The notes under the pieces: generated by a model | Seen by the model: the letters and a program-made list of their open reading frames with translations, nothing else | The model's database searches: none | Told to the model about the DNA's origin: nothing | Assembly: GCA_905250025.1 (NCBI GenBank) | Contig: CAJNOJ010000021.1 | Location: forward strand, 372,001-436,000 | Length of the DNA: 64,000 bases | Source of the DNA: Adineta ricciae | Lineage: Eukaryota; Rotifera; Eurotatoria; Adinetida; Adinetidae | Direction of reading: 5' to 3' | Made by a program: the position numbers and the translations under genes | Shown: positions 11,128-23,716 of the stretch, one piece after another | Layout: the number at the start of each line of letters is the position of its first letter | Numbering within the stretch: position 1 is the first letter of the stretch

Positions 11128-13167
11128 ATGACAGCCACTCCTAAACCTTTATCGATCGTTGCTAAATGTGCTTTATGTTCAACAAAAACTGAATTATTCG
11201 TATGTCCACATTGTGATGAAGTAATCTGTCAAGTTTGTGTGAATAAGCATCGATCCATCTTGAATGAAACACTCAAAGAGCACTGGCTAAAATGTAAAAC
11301 TAAATTTCAGAATCTATCTCAATTATCAAGTAGGAACTTTCTTTCGATGATCGATCTCGTTGTTTATCGTTAGTTTTTTGTTTAGATAACTATGATAGAG
11401 ATTTTAAATCAGCTGAAAATGAAATCGATCGAATCAGACAAATGCTTGAACGAAGATATTTAGAATTCGTTCAGTCAATAGATAATGAAAAGAATACGCT
11501 ACTAATTCAAATAGAAGATCATATTCGTTCTACATCGTCTCAGTAATTACATCGGTTTGTTTGTTGATGGAAATCCTTGTGTTTGCTTTTCCTTAGTGTT
11601 AAACATGCAGACGTTCAGCAAGTATTTAAATCAGTTCATCAACGACTCAATGAATATTTTCAGTAAGAGTTTTCTTCTCCGTCAATCAAATATTTTCATC
11701 CTTCTCTAGGGGAACAAACACGGCATACAATACAGATGATTTTCTTCTAGAAATTGAACATCTGAATAGACAGATTACTAATCGAGAAAGATTTATGAAC
11801 GATGACACTTTAAAAGTATGACTTATCGATCTGCAGCGCTTGCCTTCTATTTTGTATTCGTAGTATCCGTATTTAACACCTTCCAAACCTTTAATTATCT
11901 CGGATGTCTTTGGTGAACTACAATGGAATTCTAAACCGATGTCAATTCGTAATTCACCTCGATCTCTAACTGCGAATGGACATAGTTCACGAAATAGTGA
12001 TGGATGGCAGGATGAATCGTCTAGTTTACCCGATGAAATAGAACAAGATGGCCTTCCAGCGGTACCTGTGATGCGAAAACAGAGACAATGGTCACTGGAT
12101 GCGTCCGGTGTTCCACACTTTCTCTGTATTCTTTCGAAAAAGAATTATCTTTTATTTGCTTGTGATAAATATGGTTGTATCGATTTGTATCAACTCGACG
12201 GTACTGATCCGAGTGTTCCACCTCGTCATTTACGTCAATTTGAGTTATTCTCTGGAAACAGTAGCAGTCAAAAACCACAAATTATCGAGGCATTTACGGT
12301 CTACACACCATTTATTGTTGTTTCAGCCCGTGAGTGGAATAAAATTGAGGAAGGTCATCAACTGATTCATTTGGTTGACTTTTAGATTTGAGTGATCAAA
12401 CAGATACAAGTTCGGTTTATTTTTTTGATCATCGTGGAATTCAGCAAGGTGAAACTTGCCTTCAGAATTTTCCTGTTCGACAATTGTCAGCTGATACTGG
12501 CTTTAAATGTTTGTGGGGCGTCGATCGACATCAACATTCAGGTAGAAATTGTAAAACGTGAAAAGACTGATTACAATCATCGATTTGTTCAGTCTATTAT
12601 AACCAATTGCCAATGAATGTGACACAAATTCAACAGTCAATTGATCAACGGGAAGAATTCATCATCTTCGGACGTGATTTCGAACCGATTCGGTAGGATT
12701 TCTTAAGAATAGATCGTTCTGTCACAAAATACCATTTATTTCTTAGAATAACACAAAACCAAACGTCGATTGCTGTTGTCGAACGTAATTCTCAAAGTGT
12801 ACACATCTTTAACAAACAAACAAAAGAGCAAGTGGATGAAATACAAAACCTTCTTCGTACCGATGGTACCTTTCGCTTGTGGAATGTTCTCGTACGTAGA
12901 TATTTGTGCAAAATTTCTAAAATTTATATTTTGTTTTCATAGCTCCGCGATGACAATTCCATGGTTCTCAAACTAGACGAAGATTTACCTCCCTACAGTC
13001 GTCCACAAACAATTCATCATCTGATTGTGGAACTCGACCCCAAAGGTGTTCCAGTAGCACAAATAGAACGCACTGCTGTCTATGGGCTTGCTATTGGTCC
13101 TAATCAAGAAATTCTCCTTGGTTGCAAACGACATCAACAAAATGGCTCGATTGAATGTTATATCTAA
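11128..13167 (+). CDS. B-box/coiled-coil TRIM-like protein without RING
   Basis: Multi-exon gene. The first exon gives a B-box-type zinc finger (CALCSTKTELFVCPHCDEV then ICQVCVNKH). Next come coiled-coil exons (for example AENEIDRIRQMLERRYLEF). The C-terminal half is probably a beta-propeller, starting RQWSLDASGVPH and LFACDKYGCIDLYQLDG and ending GLAIGPNQEILLGCKRH, with the stop at 13165-13167. Tripartite-motif proteins usually carry an N-terminal RING for ubiquitin ligation. None is seen upstream, so this copy would be a RING-less regulator or a scaffold. It is a tandem paralogue of the next gene, sharing the W-x-LD...VP...CDKYG signature. The exon opening after TTTCTTCTAG (11101-11110) sits 17 nt before ATG 11128. 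Internal exon limits are approximate. Confidence 0.75.
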
Positions 13168-13454
13168 ACTTAATTCGATTGTTTCTTTTAATAATATTCG
13201 TATATGATTGGCAATTAGCAATGTTTCATTTCCTTCGAACAGTTTGCTTGCCGTTTTAAGATCTCTTCTCGAGGTTATATTTTTTTCGGTCAGATTTCAC
13301 ATAGAAAAAAAGCCAACAAAATGAGAATATCGAATTTCTCATATATTCTTCCAAAGACACTTTTCTTTTCTCTTTTAATGTATTAAAGAATGAACTGAAT
13401 AACTATTTTAGATATATATACATCTGTAAGAAGAAGAGTACGCGAATTTCAATC
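13168..13454. other. spacer between tandem TRIM-like genes
   Basis: Under 300 bp of AT-rich sequence between the tandem paralogues. An acceptor-like AG lies at about 13429-13430. Confidence 0.35.
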
Positions 13455-15831
13455 ATGATCAACGCTAATCTTATCACCTGTGCACTTTGCCGGAATTACT
13501 ATGCGGATCCTCGTCAGGTAGGTAAGCTCGTAAGGGAAATCACGATTTTATTTGTTTTTTTTTTCAGATTCCCTGTTCTCATTCATTCTGTTTCGATTGC
13601 CTATCCGGGCGTTTTGATGATGAAACATTGATACTAATTTGTCCGAAATGTGATAAACTTCATCAGTATAATTCACGTGAGGAATTCGAAAATCGTTGTA
13701 TGCGTGATGGCTTTCTTAAGTCAATGGTTGCACAATTCAAACGAAATCAAAGTCGATCATCCGCAATAGCATCCGGTCTTCATTCTCGGCCAGCATCGTC
13801 CCTATCACAAATTGTGCCGATGAATGGCTTTACACCGATACGTCCGGTTTCTCAAGAGGTTAATTCGAGTTTTGATCAAACTTGTTCGGAACGATCGACA
13901 CCATCGATTTATAGTCAAACCAGGTCGTCCTCAGTGTTGCCAACAATAGCAAATCGTGTACTCATAGCCAAATGTCAATCATGTAATATGAAAGGTGAAC
14001 TAATTGTATGCAACCATTGTGATAATGTGATCTGTACTAAATGTGCTGATGAACATCAGAGCGTGATTAATGATGATGTCAAACGCGAATGGGATCTATG
14101 TAAAAGCAAATTTGATATAATTAGTGAACGATCGAGTATAAACATGATTTAACAAGAAGTTGTGATTGATTAAGAAAGTGCTCGTTTCCTTCTAGTTCGT
14201 TTTGAGGCTGATCAAGAGGAATGTGAACGTAAGGCACGTGAATTGCAAACATTAGTGGGCGAACGAGGTGATAAATTAGTGCAAACAATTAATAATTATA
14301 AAAATGCGTATATGGATTTCATTGAAAAACATCGACGAACTCATAAACAAGTGTAAGTAGATTAATGAAATCAGAATGCTTTGAAATTGTCTTGAATTTC
14401 AGTTGTGCACGTGAGCAAATTATTGATGAGTATGAATCTATTGATGACCGCGTCAACAAACTACTAAAGTAATCGATTCCCATATGAATTTATTCCATAA
14501 TCAATTCATTTATCTATTTCGCGTAGATCTGCAGATATAACTACTGAAAAGATGGACGATTTTTCTTTTGAAATCGAACATCTCGAAAGTCGTCTAGACA
14601 GTTTAAATGCAATTCTTGATTCGAGTGAATTAAAAGTAATATCCTCGTCTGCTTCTCTCTCTTTCATTCCATTTTAATCAACCATCTAGTTTCCCGTGCT
14701 GACATTACCTGAACAAATCGACATCTCGTCGCTTTTTGGTACATTGAACTTTCTCTCGTTGAATTCACCACATTCGAATCATGTGAAATCCAAACCTGAT
14801 CATGATGATTATCTTCTGCTCGAGTCGTCTCAACCACAGCCGCATCGATTCGATCAAATATCCCCACCATTGCCGGTTCCTCAAGCAATGAAGAAAAAAC
14901 TTCTCTGGCAACTCGATTACAAATCAGTCCCATATTATGTTCGAACGTACAACAATCAGTTATTCGTTTGTGATAAATATGGTTTGCAAGTGACTTGATT
15001 GTCAGACATAAAACTTTTTCTCTTCTGTCTTTAGGATATTTGTCAGTGTATAAATTAAATAGACCAAATGATTTTCGAGCCAAACCAATCTTCGTCCGAG
15101 AAATTAAATTATTCAACGATAATCCTACCGTCTTGTCGGACGAAGATCAAACAATCATCGATTCGTTTGTTGTCTACAAGTTCTGGATAATCGTTTTTAA
15201 ACGAAAGAAAAATGAATTACATGGTACGATTTATGTATTCACATATGATGGTAAACTTCTTCCCAACGGTAAATGTGTACATAACTATCCATCACGTGAA
15301 TTAACAATCGATGTGGAAACCAATATCCTCTGGTCACTCGATCAAAAGCAGCTTTGTCTTTTTTATTATCAGTTGCCCGATCAAATTAGCCCGACTGACC
15401 AAATCGAAGACGTGTTTCACAATCGTTATTCACACGTACAATTTTCGAAACCATTCGCACCCAAACATATCTCCGTGAACAAAAATGTTCTCGCTGTCTT
15501 GGACAAAAACCGACAAGCTGTACATGTCTATGACAAGAAAACGCAAGAGGAATTGTACCAACATGTGAACATTTACAATCATACCACGCATTTTTGTTGG
15601 GACATGGCGCTGTTCTCGGACAATAGTCTGTTGATCAAACTTGACGAAACGAGTACGTTGAAAGCCGGCCCGTCGAAACACATCTATTTACAATTGGACA
15701 CAACGAGTCAACGCAATGTGATCGGAATTATCGAAGAAACCGATGCTTATGGAATGATAATCACGGCGACGGATGAGATTTTGATCGGAGTGAGAATAAA
15801 TACGAAAGGAACTGTGAAATGTTATGGTTGA
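13455..15831 (+). CDS. RING/B-box/coiled-coil TRIM-like E3 ubiquitin ligase
   Basis: Exon 1 (13455-13516) and exon 2 (from 13568) join to a C3HC4 RING: CALCRNYYADPRQIPCSHSF then CFDCL and CPKC. A Ser-rich linker is followed by a B-box (CQSCNMKGELIVCNHCDNV then CTKCADEH), coiled-coil exons, and a C-terminal propeller-like region. That region begins LLWQLDYKSVPYYVRT and LFVCDKYG and ends ATDEILIGVRINTKG, with the stop at 15829-15831. Such proteins transfer ubiquitin to targets chosen by the C-terminal domain. The C-terminus resembles NHL/WD-type propellers of the TRIM2/3/71 group rather than SPRY, but repeats are degenerate. It is the RING-bearing partner of the tandem pair and converges with IFT43. 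Confidence 0.8.
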
Positions 15832-16070
15832 AAAGATTTTTGTCTTTTTACATATGTTGTTATTTATTGTTTTTCTTCGTTACGTTAGGAATGATTTTTT
15901 TAGACAAACTCGGACATAAAAGAGAATGAATGACGTTATAGTAAGAGATTTGTTATCATCAACGGATTGCTAACCAATCGTTCGGAGATATTCTTTATAT
16001 ATTTGTGAAAATTATTCATATACAATTGTTATCATTGAAAAACAGAATGAAAGCAATGATATATCATCAT

Positions 16071-17046
16071 TCAATTATCGGATTTGTTATCGCATTGCGA
16101 ACTTCAACAAAAAGTTTATCCCAATCCCATACTTTCCTATCCTGAAAAAAAAGCGAAGGTTATTCACGAAGCGAAAGAAGTGATTTTACTTCAGTATCGA
16201 TTTCTTCTTGCAAGTTAAGATTGTGATACAGAATTCCTATGTCGATTTTGGGATCCTGAGAAAATAATACTTCGATGGGTTATTATTGAAATCTATACTT
16301 ACAATATATTGACTGGCGCGTGTACGAGAAAATTCTTTCTCGATCTCCTTAAACGTTGCTATTTGATGAACAGAGAATCTAAATCATAGGGACACAATCA
16401 ATGGATCAATTCAATTTTAGTATCGATTTACTCAGGAGCAGCTTCAGTTTCGGGAGCCATATCAATCCTCTCGTCATCATCAGCATCGTCCATTGGGATC
16501 GTCGGAATATCTATACAGTAAGGATAAGAAAAATTGCCCTTTCTCAATCTAACTGAATTCTCACCAGCAGCAACAATTTCTTCAGGAGCTCGACGAGTGA
16601 TACTTCGTCGAGGCATAGCAGCTTCAATTGGTATATCTCTAAAATGAATTACGAGTCATTATCTAGAATATTCATGCCACAAGCAGCGTACCCTTGATCA
16701 TCGTCGTTATTGGCATCATTTGACCAACCTCCTGTAGCTTCGACTGCAGGCTTTTGAACTGGTTTTTGCTTTGACGATGCTGCTGTACGAGTCACCACCT
16801 AGAAATACTAGTTCATCATGCCAATCAATTTCACTTCAGTAACAGCATTCCCTACCTTTGATGCACTGTCTAACATTGCATCGAGCTCATCCTCAATTCC
16901 TCCATCAAGTGCCTGGGCTGGTCCTTTAGATTTTCTTCTTGCCTAAAATTTGGGAGCACATTTCTCGCGTGATTGAAACTTCCGTAAAACTGCGAATTTA
17001 CCTTTGATCTTGATTGTGCATCGCCAAGTCGATCCTCACCTGGCAT
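16071..17046 (-). CDS. IFT43: IFT43, intraflagellar transport complex A subunit
   Basis: Several short exons on the minus strand. The order of motifs matches IFT43. A basic/acidic N-terminus starts MPGEDRLGDAQSRSK, then GGWSND, then RRSITRRAPEEIVAAG, then DIPTIPMDDADDDERIDMAP. The conserved C-terminal half contains ATFKEIEKEFSRTR, DPKIDIGILYHNLNL and VWDWDKLFVEVRNAITNP, with the stop at 16071-16073. IFT43 binds IFT121/IFT139 in the IFT-A complex, which drives retrograde transport in cilia. ATG 17046 follows a T-run ending in AAG four nt upstream. Centrin-3 ends 147 bp upstream on the same strand, so the two cilium-related genes may share a transcript. Confidence 0.9.
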
Positions 17047-17193
17047 ATTTATCTTAAAAAAAACGACACATGACACTTGATAAAAGAAATTCTAATATTT
17101 TATTTCTCGAAGAATCTACAGTAAATACGTCTACACAAAGAAGAAAAAAAAGAGAAACTTTCTATATCTGACGTATTCAATTCATTCAAGTCT

Positions 17194-17948
17194 TCAGTCT
17201 GAATTGAGCATAGCCAGAAATTCGTCAAAATTAACTAAAAAACAAACCGATAGATAAGTTTCGAAAGGTATTCAACTTACTTTCACCATCGCCATCTAAA
17301 TCGAATTCGTCGATCATCGCTTTCAGTTCATTTTCGTTAATATTATCCCCGAGTTCTCTAAAAGAAAACATTAACAAAACTCGAAACTGAACTTTCCTTC
17401 ATATTTACCGTGCAACACGACGTAATTTCTTCAATGAAATCTTTCCTGCCTCATCGTCGTCGAATAGCTTGAACGCCTTGAGTATTTCATCACGTGAATC
17501 ACGTTGAAACATCATTTCCGAAGCTAAGAAATGAACCATTGAACTTACCCGCGCTGGATAAAACAACCTCTACTTACCAACTTCATGAAAATCTTGAAAA
17601 GTGATTTTGTTTTTACCCTGACGATCATAATCTCGCATTAATTTCTGTGCTTCTGCTTTATGAACATCAAAACCTAATGCTCGAAGCGCTACCTAAACAA
17701 TTTCGGATGAATCAATATGCAATAAAAAACAACTCGTTACTTTAAATTCGTGATAATCAAGTTCATTATCTTTATCATTGTCGAATAATTCGAACGCTTC
17801 TCTGAGTTCATCATTTTCTTCTTCGGTTAATTCACGTCGTCGACTTTTTGCCGGCTTAATCGCCTTTGGAAATGTTGGACTGGCGAAACTACGTAACAAG
17901 TCATTAAAGAATATTGATCATCATTGATCTGACTTACTTTCTATCCAT
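17194..17948 (-). CDS. CETN3: centrin-3 type EF-hand protein
   Basis: Exon 1 encodes only MDR plus two bases (17948-17938) and joins in phase to [20 protein letters not shown]. The body has four EF hands: [53 protein letters not shown] and [28 protein letters not shown] and RRVARELG identify the centrin-3/Cdc31 branch. Centrins are calcium-binding proteins of centrioles and basal bodies; the Cdc31 branch also acts in mRNA export. The C-terminus NSD* is at 17202-17194, slightly shorter than human. IFT43 follows 147 bp downstream on the same strand. Confidence 0.92.
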
Positions 17949-18451
17949 CGTTGATTATAGACAGAGAAATACCAAAATGAACACGCACAACACTTGGTGA
18001 CCATATAAGAGAAAATACCTGAGCGACGGCCTCTCTACAATTCACCGTCGAACGATTTGATTGGCTAAAAAGTAACGTATGAATTTCAGACTGAGTCTTA
18101 TTGTTTGTCATCCGAAATTCGATCATCTCTGTTAAATTAATAAGAGATATCTGATTGAACGAAGTATTTGTTTTGTTATCCATACGGCCCATGCCACTTA
18201 TTCTACTCAATACTCACTCTATATAACCAAGAATGATCCAGTTCGAATGAATATATCAGAATAATCGAAGCTGTAATCCAAGAGATTTCTCAAATCTATA
18301 GATATCGTAAACGATCTTCAAGCAGTAAACCTTTTTTATTCAAATATATCACTGACATCTTTTCCTTCGTGATTCACAATTGGTTCTTTACCTAAACAGA
18401 TTCCCATCTCGTCCGTCAATATGCCTATCATTGTTGAAAATATTTTTTCAG
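17949..18451. promoter_or_regulatory. divergent region between centrin-3 and ANAPC5
   Basis: About 500 bp between divergent starts. A minus-strand open frame (17941-18210) runs across the region but has no initiating exon or domain. The sequence TATTTTTTCAG directly abuts ATG 18452. Confidence 0.35.
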
Positions 18452-21400
18452 ATGGATATAAATGGTCCTAACGGCAACGCACATTTTCGTGCCATGCATC
18501 ATCAACACGATGAAGTCCGTCTTATAGACTACGCACGTTTATGTGAACATTTATCACCACGAAAAATAATTCTCCTTCAATTATTTCGTACTGCATTTCG
18601 TCGCCTTGTAAATACGATTATATTTTGCTAAAAATTCATCTTTCGAAAGCATCTCTTAGAATCAACGATATACGCCTGCGAAAGAAGAAGAACCAGTTCG
18701 AACATCACTACCAGAATACACTTACACCGAAGATGTTCTTCTTCCGTCTTTATTACTATTTCTTACACGAGTGAGATCCTTTGACATGAGACATTTGCGA
18801 ACATATGTTCGATTTCTATTAGAGTTTTGAATGGGAATTACCGAATCTAATTCAACATCTAGAAAAAATCTATTCAGATAATGATATTGTCAGCGAATAT
18901 TCACAAAGGTAAAACTTTTTCACCTCGTTTCACGAAAACGAACTTTTACTTTTCAGCGTTGCAAAGTTTGCTCAAGCTACTCTTGTGGATATCATTGATC
19001 TATTTCAAGATCTGTCAAAATTCATTTCTAAACGTGGCGAATCCAATTTTACCAATAATGAAAATCAACCCGGCCATTCAAATGATAAAGTTCATTATAT
19101 CGTCAAAGGATGGAGTCTTGTTGGTAGGAAATATTCTTCATTTAGAAGATATTCAATGGATTTGTTTCTTCAGGACTTTTTCTTCGCCGACACATTTGTT
19201 CATTTGAAATGTTATCCACACCAAAACTAGAAGATCTAGTCAATAGCGTTAGTCAATATGTGAATTCTTATTTCCCATCAACTTCATTTAAATGTCCATA
19301 TCCACCGAAAGAGTTCGGTATGATCGTCGAATCAGAATCGACTGAAGAAACCAAGAAGACTCTATCGATCAAACAGCTGAGAATTCAAACAAAACAATAG
19401 TGAGAGTTCTTGCAAGAAATCATTGATGATGACGATGATAGGATATTTTTCTCGTTGAAGTTTATCACCAGAAATAACAATACCTGTGTCCATAAAACAA
19501 GCAGAGTATATGCTCACAAAACTGGTAAATCCTTTCGATTGGATCTACTTCATCATGCGCAAGATTTTAATTTTAGGCTTTGAGATTAGATGCAGGAATA
19601 GCTGTTGAAGACTATGAATTAGAAGTGCTTCGCTCAATCGAGAAAATCTATCCACAATTGGCTGAAGTGGTAAGTCTATTAAGAGATATTCCATGATTTA
19701 ACTTTCTTTTTCTAGCCATTCGTTCATTATCTTCAAGCGCGTTCGAAGAACAACTATTCCCAAGCGAATTATTATTTACATCATTATTTCGATAAACAAA
19801 ATGGATTCCAACTAACGTCCGATATTGGTGCATTGCACATGTCGACACTTTTATCACATTACAATTTCAAGTAAAACGATCCTTGGCATTCATTGTTCTG
19901 TAAGGTACAATAGTTGATTCGTTAGGACTGATGCAAAACATGCGTTGAACGATGGAATGTCTATGTCTTTATTGAGATCGGAAAAAGATATCATGCCTTT
20001 ATGTGTGGTGAGTTTTCAATGGATTATTCATGCAATCAATCCTTTCACTCTTCCTAGGATCAATTAATTGCCTCGACATTGAATGCATCGCAAAAAGTCG
20101 ATAATCTTCTCTTACTTGACAATCGCTATCTGAAACAACTCGATAATTCATCAATTGGATTCTTAACTACAGTAAACGTGAAATTTGATACGGAATGAAA
20201 TTCTTCTTTTGCTGAATAGGACGATTGTGTTTCCGTGGAAAGTTGGCCATCGGTGCAACTGATGAGTCGAGGAAATCTTCCTGCTGTCTTGTATGTATAA
20301 TTGGTGAGAAAACTCGATTGACAGTTTACATTTTTAGACAACGAATTGATATCGATTTCGAGCGAACAGATGTCAAACCGCGCTTCAATTGGATCAATCG
20401 TGCTGCTATACATTACTTGAACAAAACCGCTTTTTGGAATCTCGCTCAATACAAGTAAACAGTACCAAACCAATGAACTACATAAACATATTGATATTTA
20501 GTGATTTCGTTTTACTTTACTCTGCTATGGTTCTCGACAACAGTGAACATTTACACTTCCGGCATACGGATTATTATGCATTAGCTTGTTCATACCTCTC
20601 CATGGCAATACTAAATCGAGTACAGGAAAAATCTTTTTGAAACGACCGTATTAATGATTGTGAATCACTTAGGGACAATATAATCTCGCGAGTCAAATGT
20701 TGAATAAAAGCATCGATTTAGTCCAGTTGTCCACGAATGCACATAATTTGATTGATATGGCTCGAGCCGATGTTCAGTTTGTCCTACAGTGTCGACGAAA
20801 TGAATGGGATCGAGCGTTGATTACAGCGAAAACCTTCGCGAATTATTCGCAAGTTGAATATGAAATACGGTGAGAGGAAGTGAAGACTTTCTTCACCAAC
20901 GAACATGGAATTGTTAATTTAGCCGAACATTATGTTTACACAACTTAAACGAACTTGATGATGGTCAGCATGATCCGATTCAATTACAAAAATTACTAAA
21001 TTGTGAGAAAGTCTCTGATTTGATATCGCGAATCAAGTAAGTCAATGCTTTCATTTTCGTCAAGTAAACTCGCTTTTTCCTTTGAAGACTTTTATTACTA
21101 CTAACAGAAAATTGTGCAAAGAAAAACGATCTGGTGCCGAGCCTTGGTTTGCTCGAAGAATGCAAACAATTGTGTATTAAATACAATCTCCGACACTATT
21201 TAATTCTCTGTCGCCTTTACGAAGTTCAATTGAACAAAGTACGTCGCTATCTGCAGATTTCAACACAAAGATCTCACTGCGATTTTCTTCTAGTCGATTT
21301 CTTTAACATCCCAAGAGTCAATTCGAATACTAAATTACTGTCTGACAGAACTTTTGAAATACGGAGATCAATACAATGTTGCTCGATGCGCGTTACTACT

Positions 21401-21762
21401 CGGCCGGCTGTATCTACTAGAAATGGGCGAGGATCGTACTCCAGCAACTTGTAAGCGTTTTCATCGGCGATTGCCTTCTAATCGTCGAGTCTTATTTCTG
21501 TTTAGACATGTCGGAAGTTGAACATCTGCTTCTATTAGCCAAAGATATCTTTACTTGTTTCCACGAAACTCTTTATTTAAAATTAACTTATCTTTACTTA
21601 GTAAAACATGACTAAATTCTACACACATAAGACACACTGTTTTGTCTTTCTGTTTAGGTCTTTACTTATCATGATTCGAGTCAAGTCGAAAAACGTAAGC
21701 AAATGGCTAAATTATACAAACAAATCGAAGTGAAATTAGACACGAAACCTATCGTTATTTAA
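18452..21762 (+). CDS. ANAPC5: anaphase-promoting complex subunit 5
   Basis: Many exons with short introns. The N-terminal region reads LCEHLSPRKIILLQLF, matching APC5 'TPYKIAVLVLL'. Then come GLFLRRHICSFEML, IKQAEYMLTKLALRLDAGIA and VPFVHYLQARSKNNYSQANY, which precede the TPR domain. TPR-like helices follow (TDYYALACSYLSMAILNR; GQYNLASQMLNKSIDLVQ). The C-terminus contains VARCALLLGRLYLLEMGED and AKLYKQIEVKLDTKP. APC5 is a scaffold subunit of the APC/C ubiquitin ligase platform in mitosis. The ATG lies immediately after TTTTTTCAG, so the mRNA needs an upstream leader. The stop TAA (21760-21762) overlaps an AATAAA at 21761-21766, and the stop of the convergent minus-strand gene is only 89 bp away. 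Confidence 0.88.
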
Positions 21763-21766
21763 TAAA
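21761..21766 (+). terminator. poly(A) signal overlapping the ANAPC5 stop codon
   Basis: AATAAA shares two bases with the TAA stop. If used, the 3'UTR would be only about 20-30 nt. Confidence 0.45.
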
Positions 21767-21851
21767 AAAAACACATTTTCTGCCAGATATACAATAAATA
21801 TATATATATATAAAGTTAACAAAAATCTGTTCTTCTTTGAATACTGAAATG

Positions 21852-23461
21852 TTAACGCATTGATAAAACTGAAGGTAATTTAATACCTCGACCGATCGTC
21901 TGAGAAGCTTCGAGCACACACTTGGACAACTGAGATACATCTGCAACACGTGCGTGTACCATCGCAACATAGTTTTTCGAATCTGAACCATGTTTTATCA
22001 TCAATCTTCGAGCGAGATAATCATCAATTAATGAAACTGAACCGACACGTATGTAATCAATTTGTGATGGAAGATAAACTTCGATTGTTAAACGTAATGA
22101 TTCATACGCTAAGAGTTCATAGGAGGGAGAAAGACGGACACGAATCGGTAGATTCAACCGGTAATAAAGACTAGTGATGATCGATGCTAATTGAATGTAG
22201 ATGAAATCGATAGAATTCGATTTTAGATTGATTTCTTGAGGATTTAGTGTTGGCGAGTAGGAAATCGATTTTTTCAACATGTCTTCGAAATGTTTTGCTT
22301 GTTCGTTGCCAGCAGCATGATGATCGCTGACAAGTAAATGCTGAGAATGTTCATTTGAAAAAGCTAAATAAAAAATGTAATCGAATGTACACGAACTTCC
22401 AAACTTAGTGAAATCTTACCGAGTAGTTCAATGCATGACGATTGACCTGAATGTGGATTATAATTTCGTCCAATTGAATAGACATAATAAGGTAATGAGT
22501 CTTTGAGAAAATTTGTACGTATAAAAGGTGAGACAATACCAAGTGGTGTCGAGGTACCGAATAGATGTAAAAGTTCCACACTATTTTCATCGTCATCTTC
22601 GTTTTCAGCTAAACGAAAATTTCGATGAAATGTTAGCGGTGATCTTCGCCGTCTTACCAACAATATTGAACACATTTTTAATGTCAGAAAAATGATAGCC
22701 AAATGCTTCAATCACGAACGATTTCACCACATTGACAGCCGCACAAAACTGCATATTGTAACTGTCTAGACACTTGTTGAAATAATTCAACAAAATATAT
22801 TCTAATTGAGCACTAGCGGAGAAAGAAAAGTGAAGATTTCATTATCGGGATTACACGTACAATTCACCGAATGCAAACGAAGAGAATGGTGCTGCATCGA
22901 TCGTCGTCACTTCCGCCAGATCACGCCATGATCGCATGGTTAGACTAGATTTCCTCTGACTACCGTATTCAAACAATAATTTTGGAGTGCTTGTTTCAGG
23001 TACAGCTGCGTGTAATGGAGCAGGCAAACGTAAACATGCCACAAGAAACTTTGCATTCAATGAATACAGCTGTTCACCCCATTGATGTAATTCTTCCGGC
23101 TAAATCAAAAGGTAACGATGAATAGGATAGAGCAATTCTATTGGAAAGTTTTCACTCGATATCGTTTCGATGATGCTGCTTCGACTATTTGCTTATTTAA
23201 CTTTTTCCATAGATGATAATCATGTTCAACTTTTTTCACATCAACAATCCAATGTCTTCGTTGTAGATTTTCTTGTAAGCGTTCTGGACTTTTAAATAAC
23301 AATTCAAGATCGATATCTGGCTCGACAACAACAGGAAACGGAGTATTTAAACCACCGGGTAGCAGTGCCGAACGTTCTTTATACTGTGGGATCCGTTCAG
23401 CAATCAACGTTCGACGAATTTCATGGAGAAAAAACCGTGTCTGTCGACGAATGAGGATCAT
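21852..23461 (-). CDS. degenerate seryl-tRNA synthetase paralogue (SLIMP-like)
   Basis: Minus-strand multi-exon gene. The N-terminal part resembles the SerRS tRNA-binding arm start (IDLELLFKSPERLQENLQRR, then YHLWKKLNKQIVEA). The middle follows the class II fold (SAQLEYILLNYFNKCLD). The C-terminus is clearly SerRS-like: LTIEVYLPSQIDYIRVGSVS, then YLARRLMIKHG, and VLEASQTIGRGIKLPSVL. The motif 3 arginine that contacts ATP (…GRTLVAILEN in active enzymes) is replaced by glutamine (VSQLSKCVLEAS), and the Gly-Ser-Gly before it is lost, so charging activity is unlikely. SLIMP of insects and some other animals is a mitochondrial SerRS paralogue that partners true SerRS2. I infer the same here; the basic N-terminus (MILIRRQTRFFLHEIRRTL) fits mitochondrial import. 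ATG is 2 nt after TTTTCTTCTAG. Confidence 0.72.
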
Positions 23462-23716
23462 ATCTAGAAGAAAACATCAACTGTACAGTTGACTTCAGCT
23501 TTTCATTCACTAATCCACAACGACAATTTCCAATGATTCGTTTTCATCATATGCATTGTAAATAAACATATATTGCTTAAAAACACAAACTGACGGATCT
23601 CGTTTGTTGCGTGAATCGCTAACAAAAAGAAATCTAATGTACATTTCGAGAAAAACACAAACGAATCTAGGCAGAGGAATACTAAATGCACATAAAAACA
23701 TTATTCACAAGTTGCT

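Noticed and set aside
17941-18210. 89-residue minus-strand frame upstream of centrin-3
   Set aside because: It overlaps the centrin start exon in another frame and shows no domain; probably promoter DNA.
23503-23701. Two overlapping minus-strand frames between FBXO28 and the SerRS-like gene
   Set aside because: One contains a protein-like stretch (NKRDPSVCVFKQYMF), but it lies in the FBXO28 3' region without start context or homologue. Could be a tiny gene, but not supportable.
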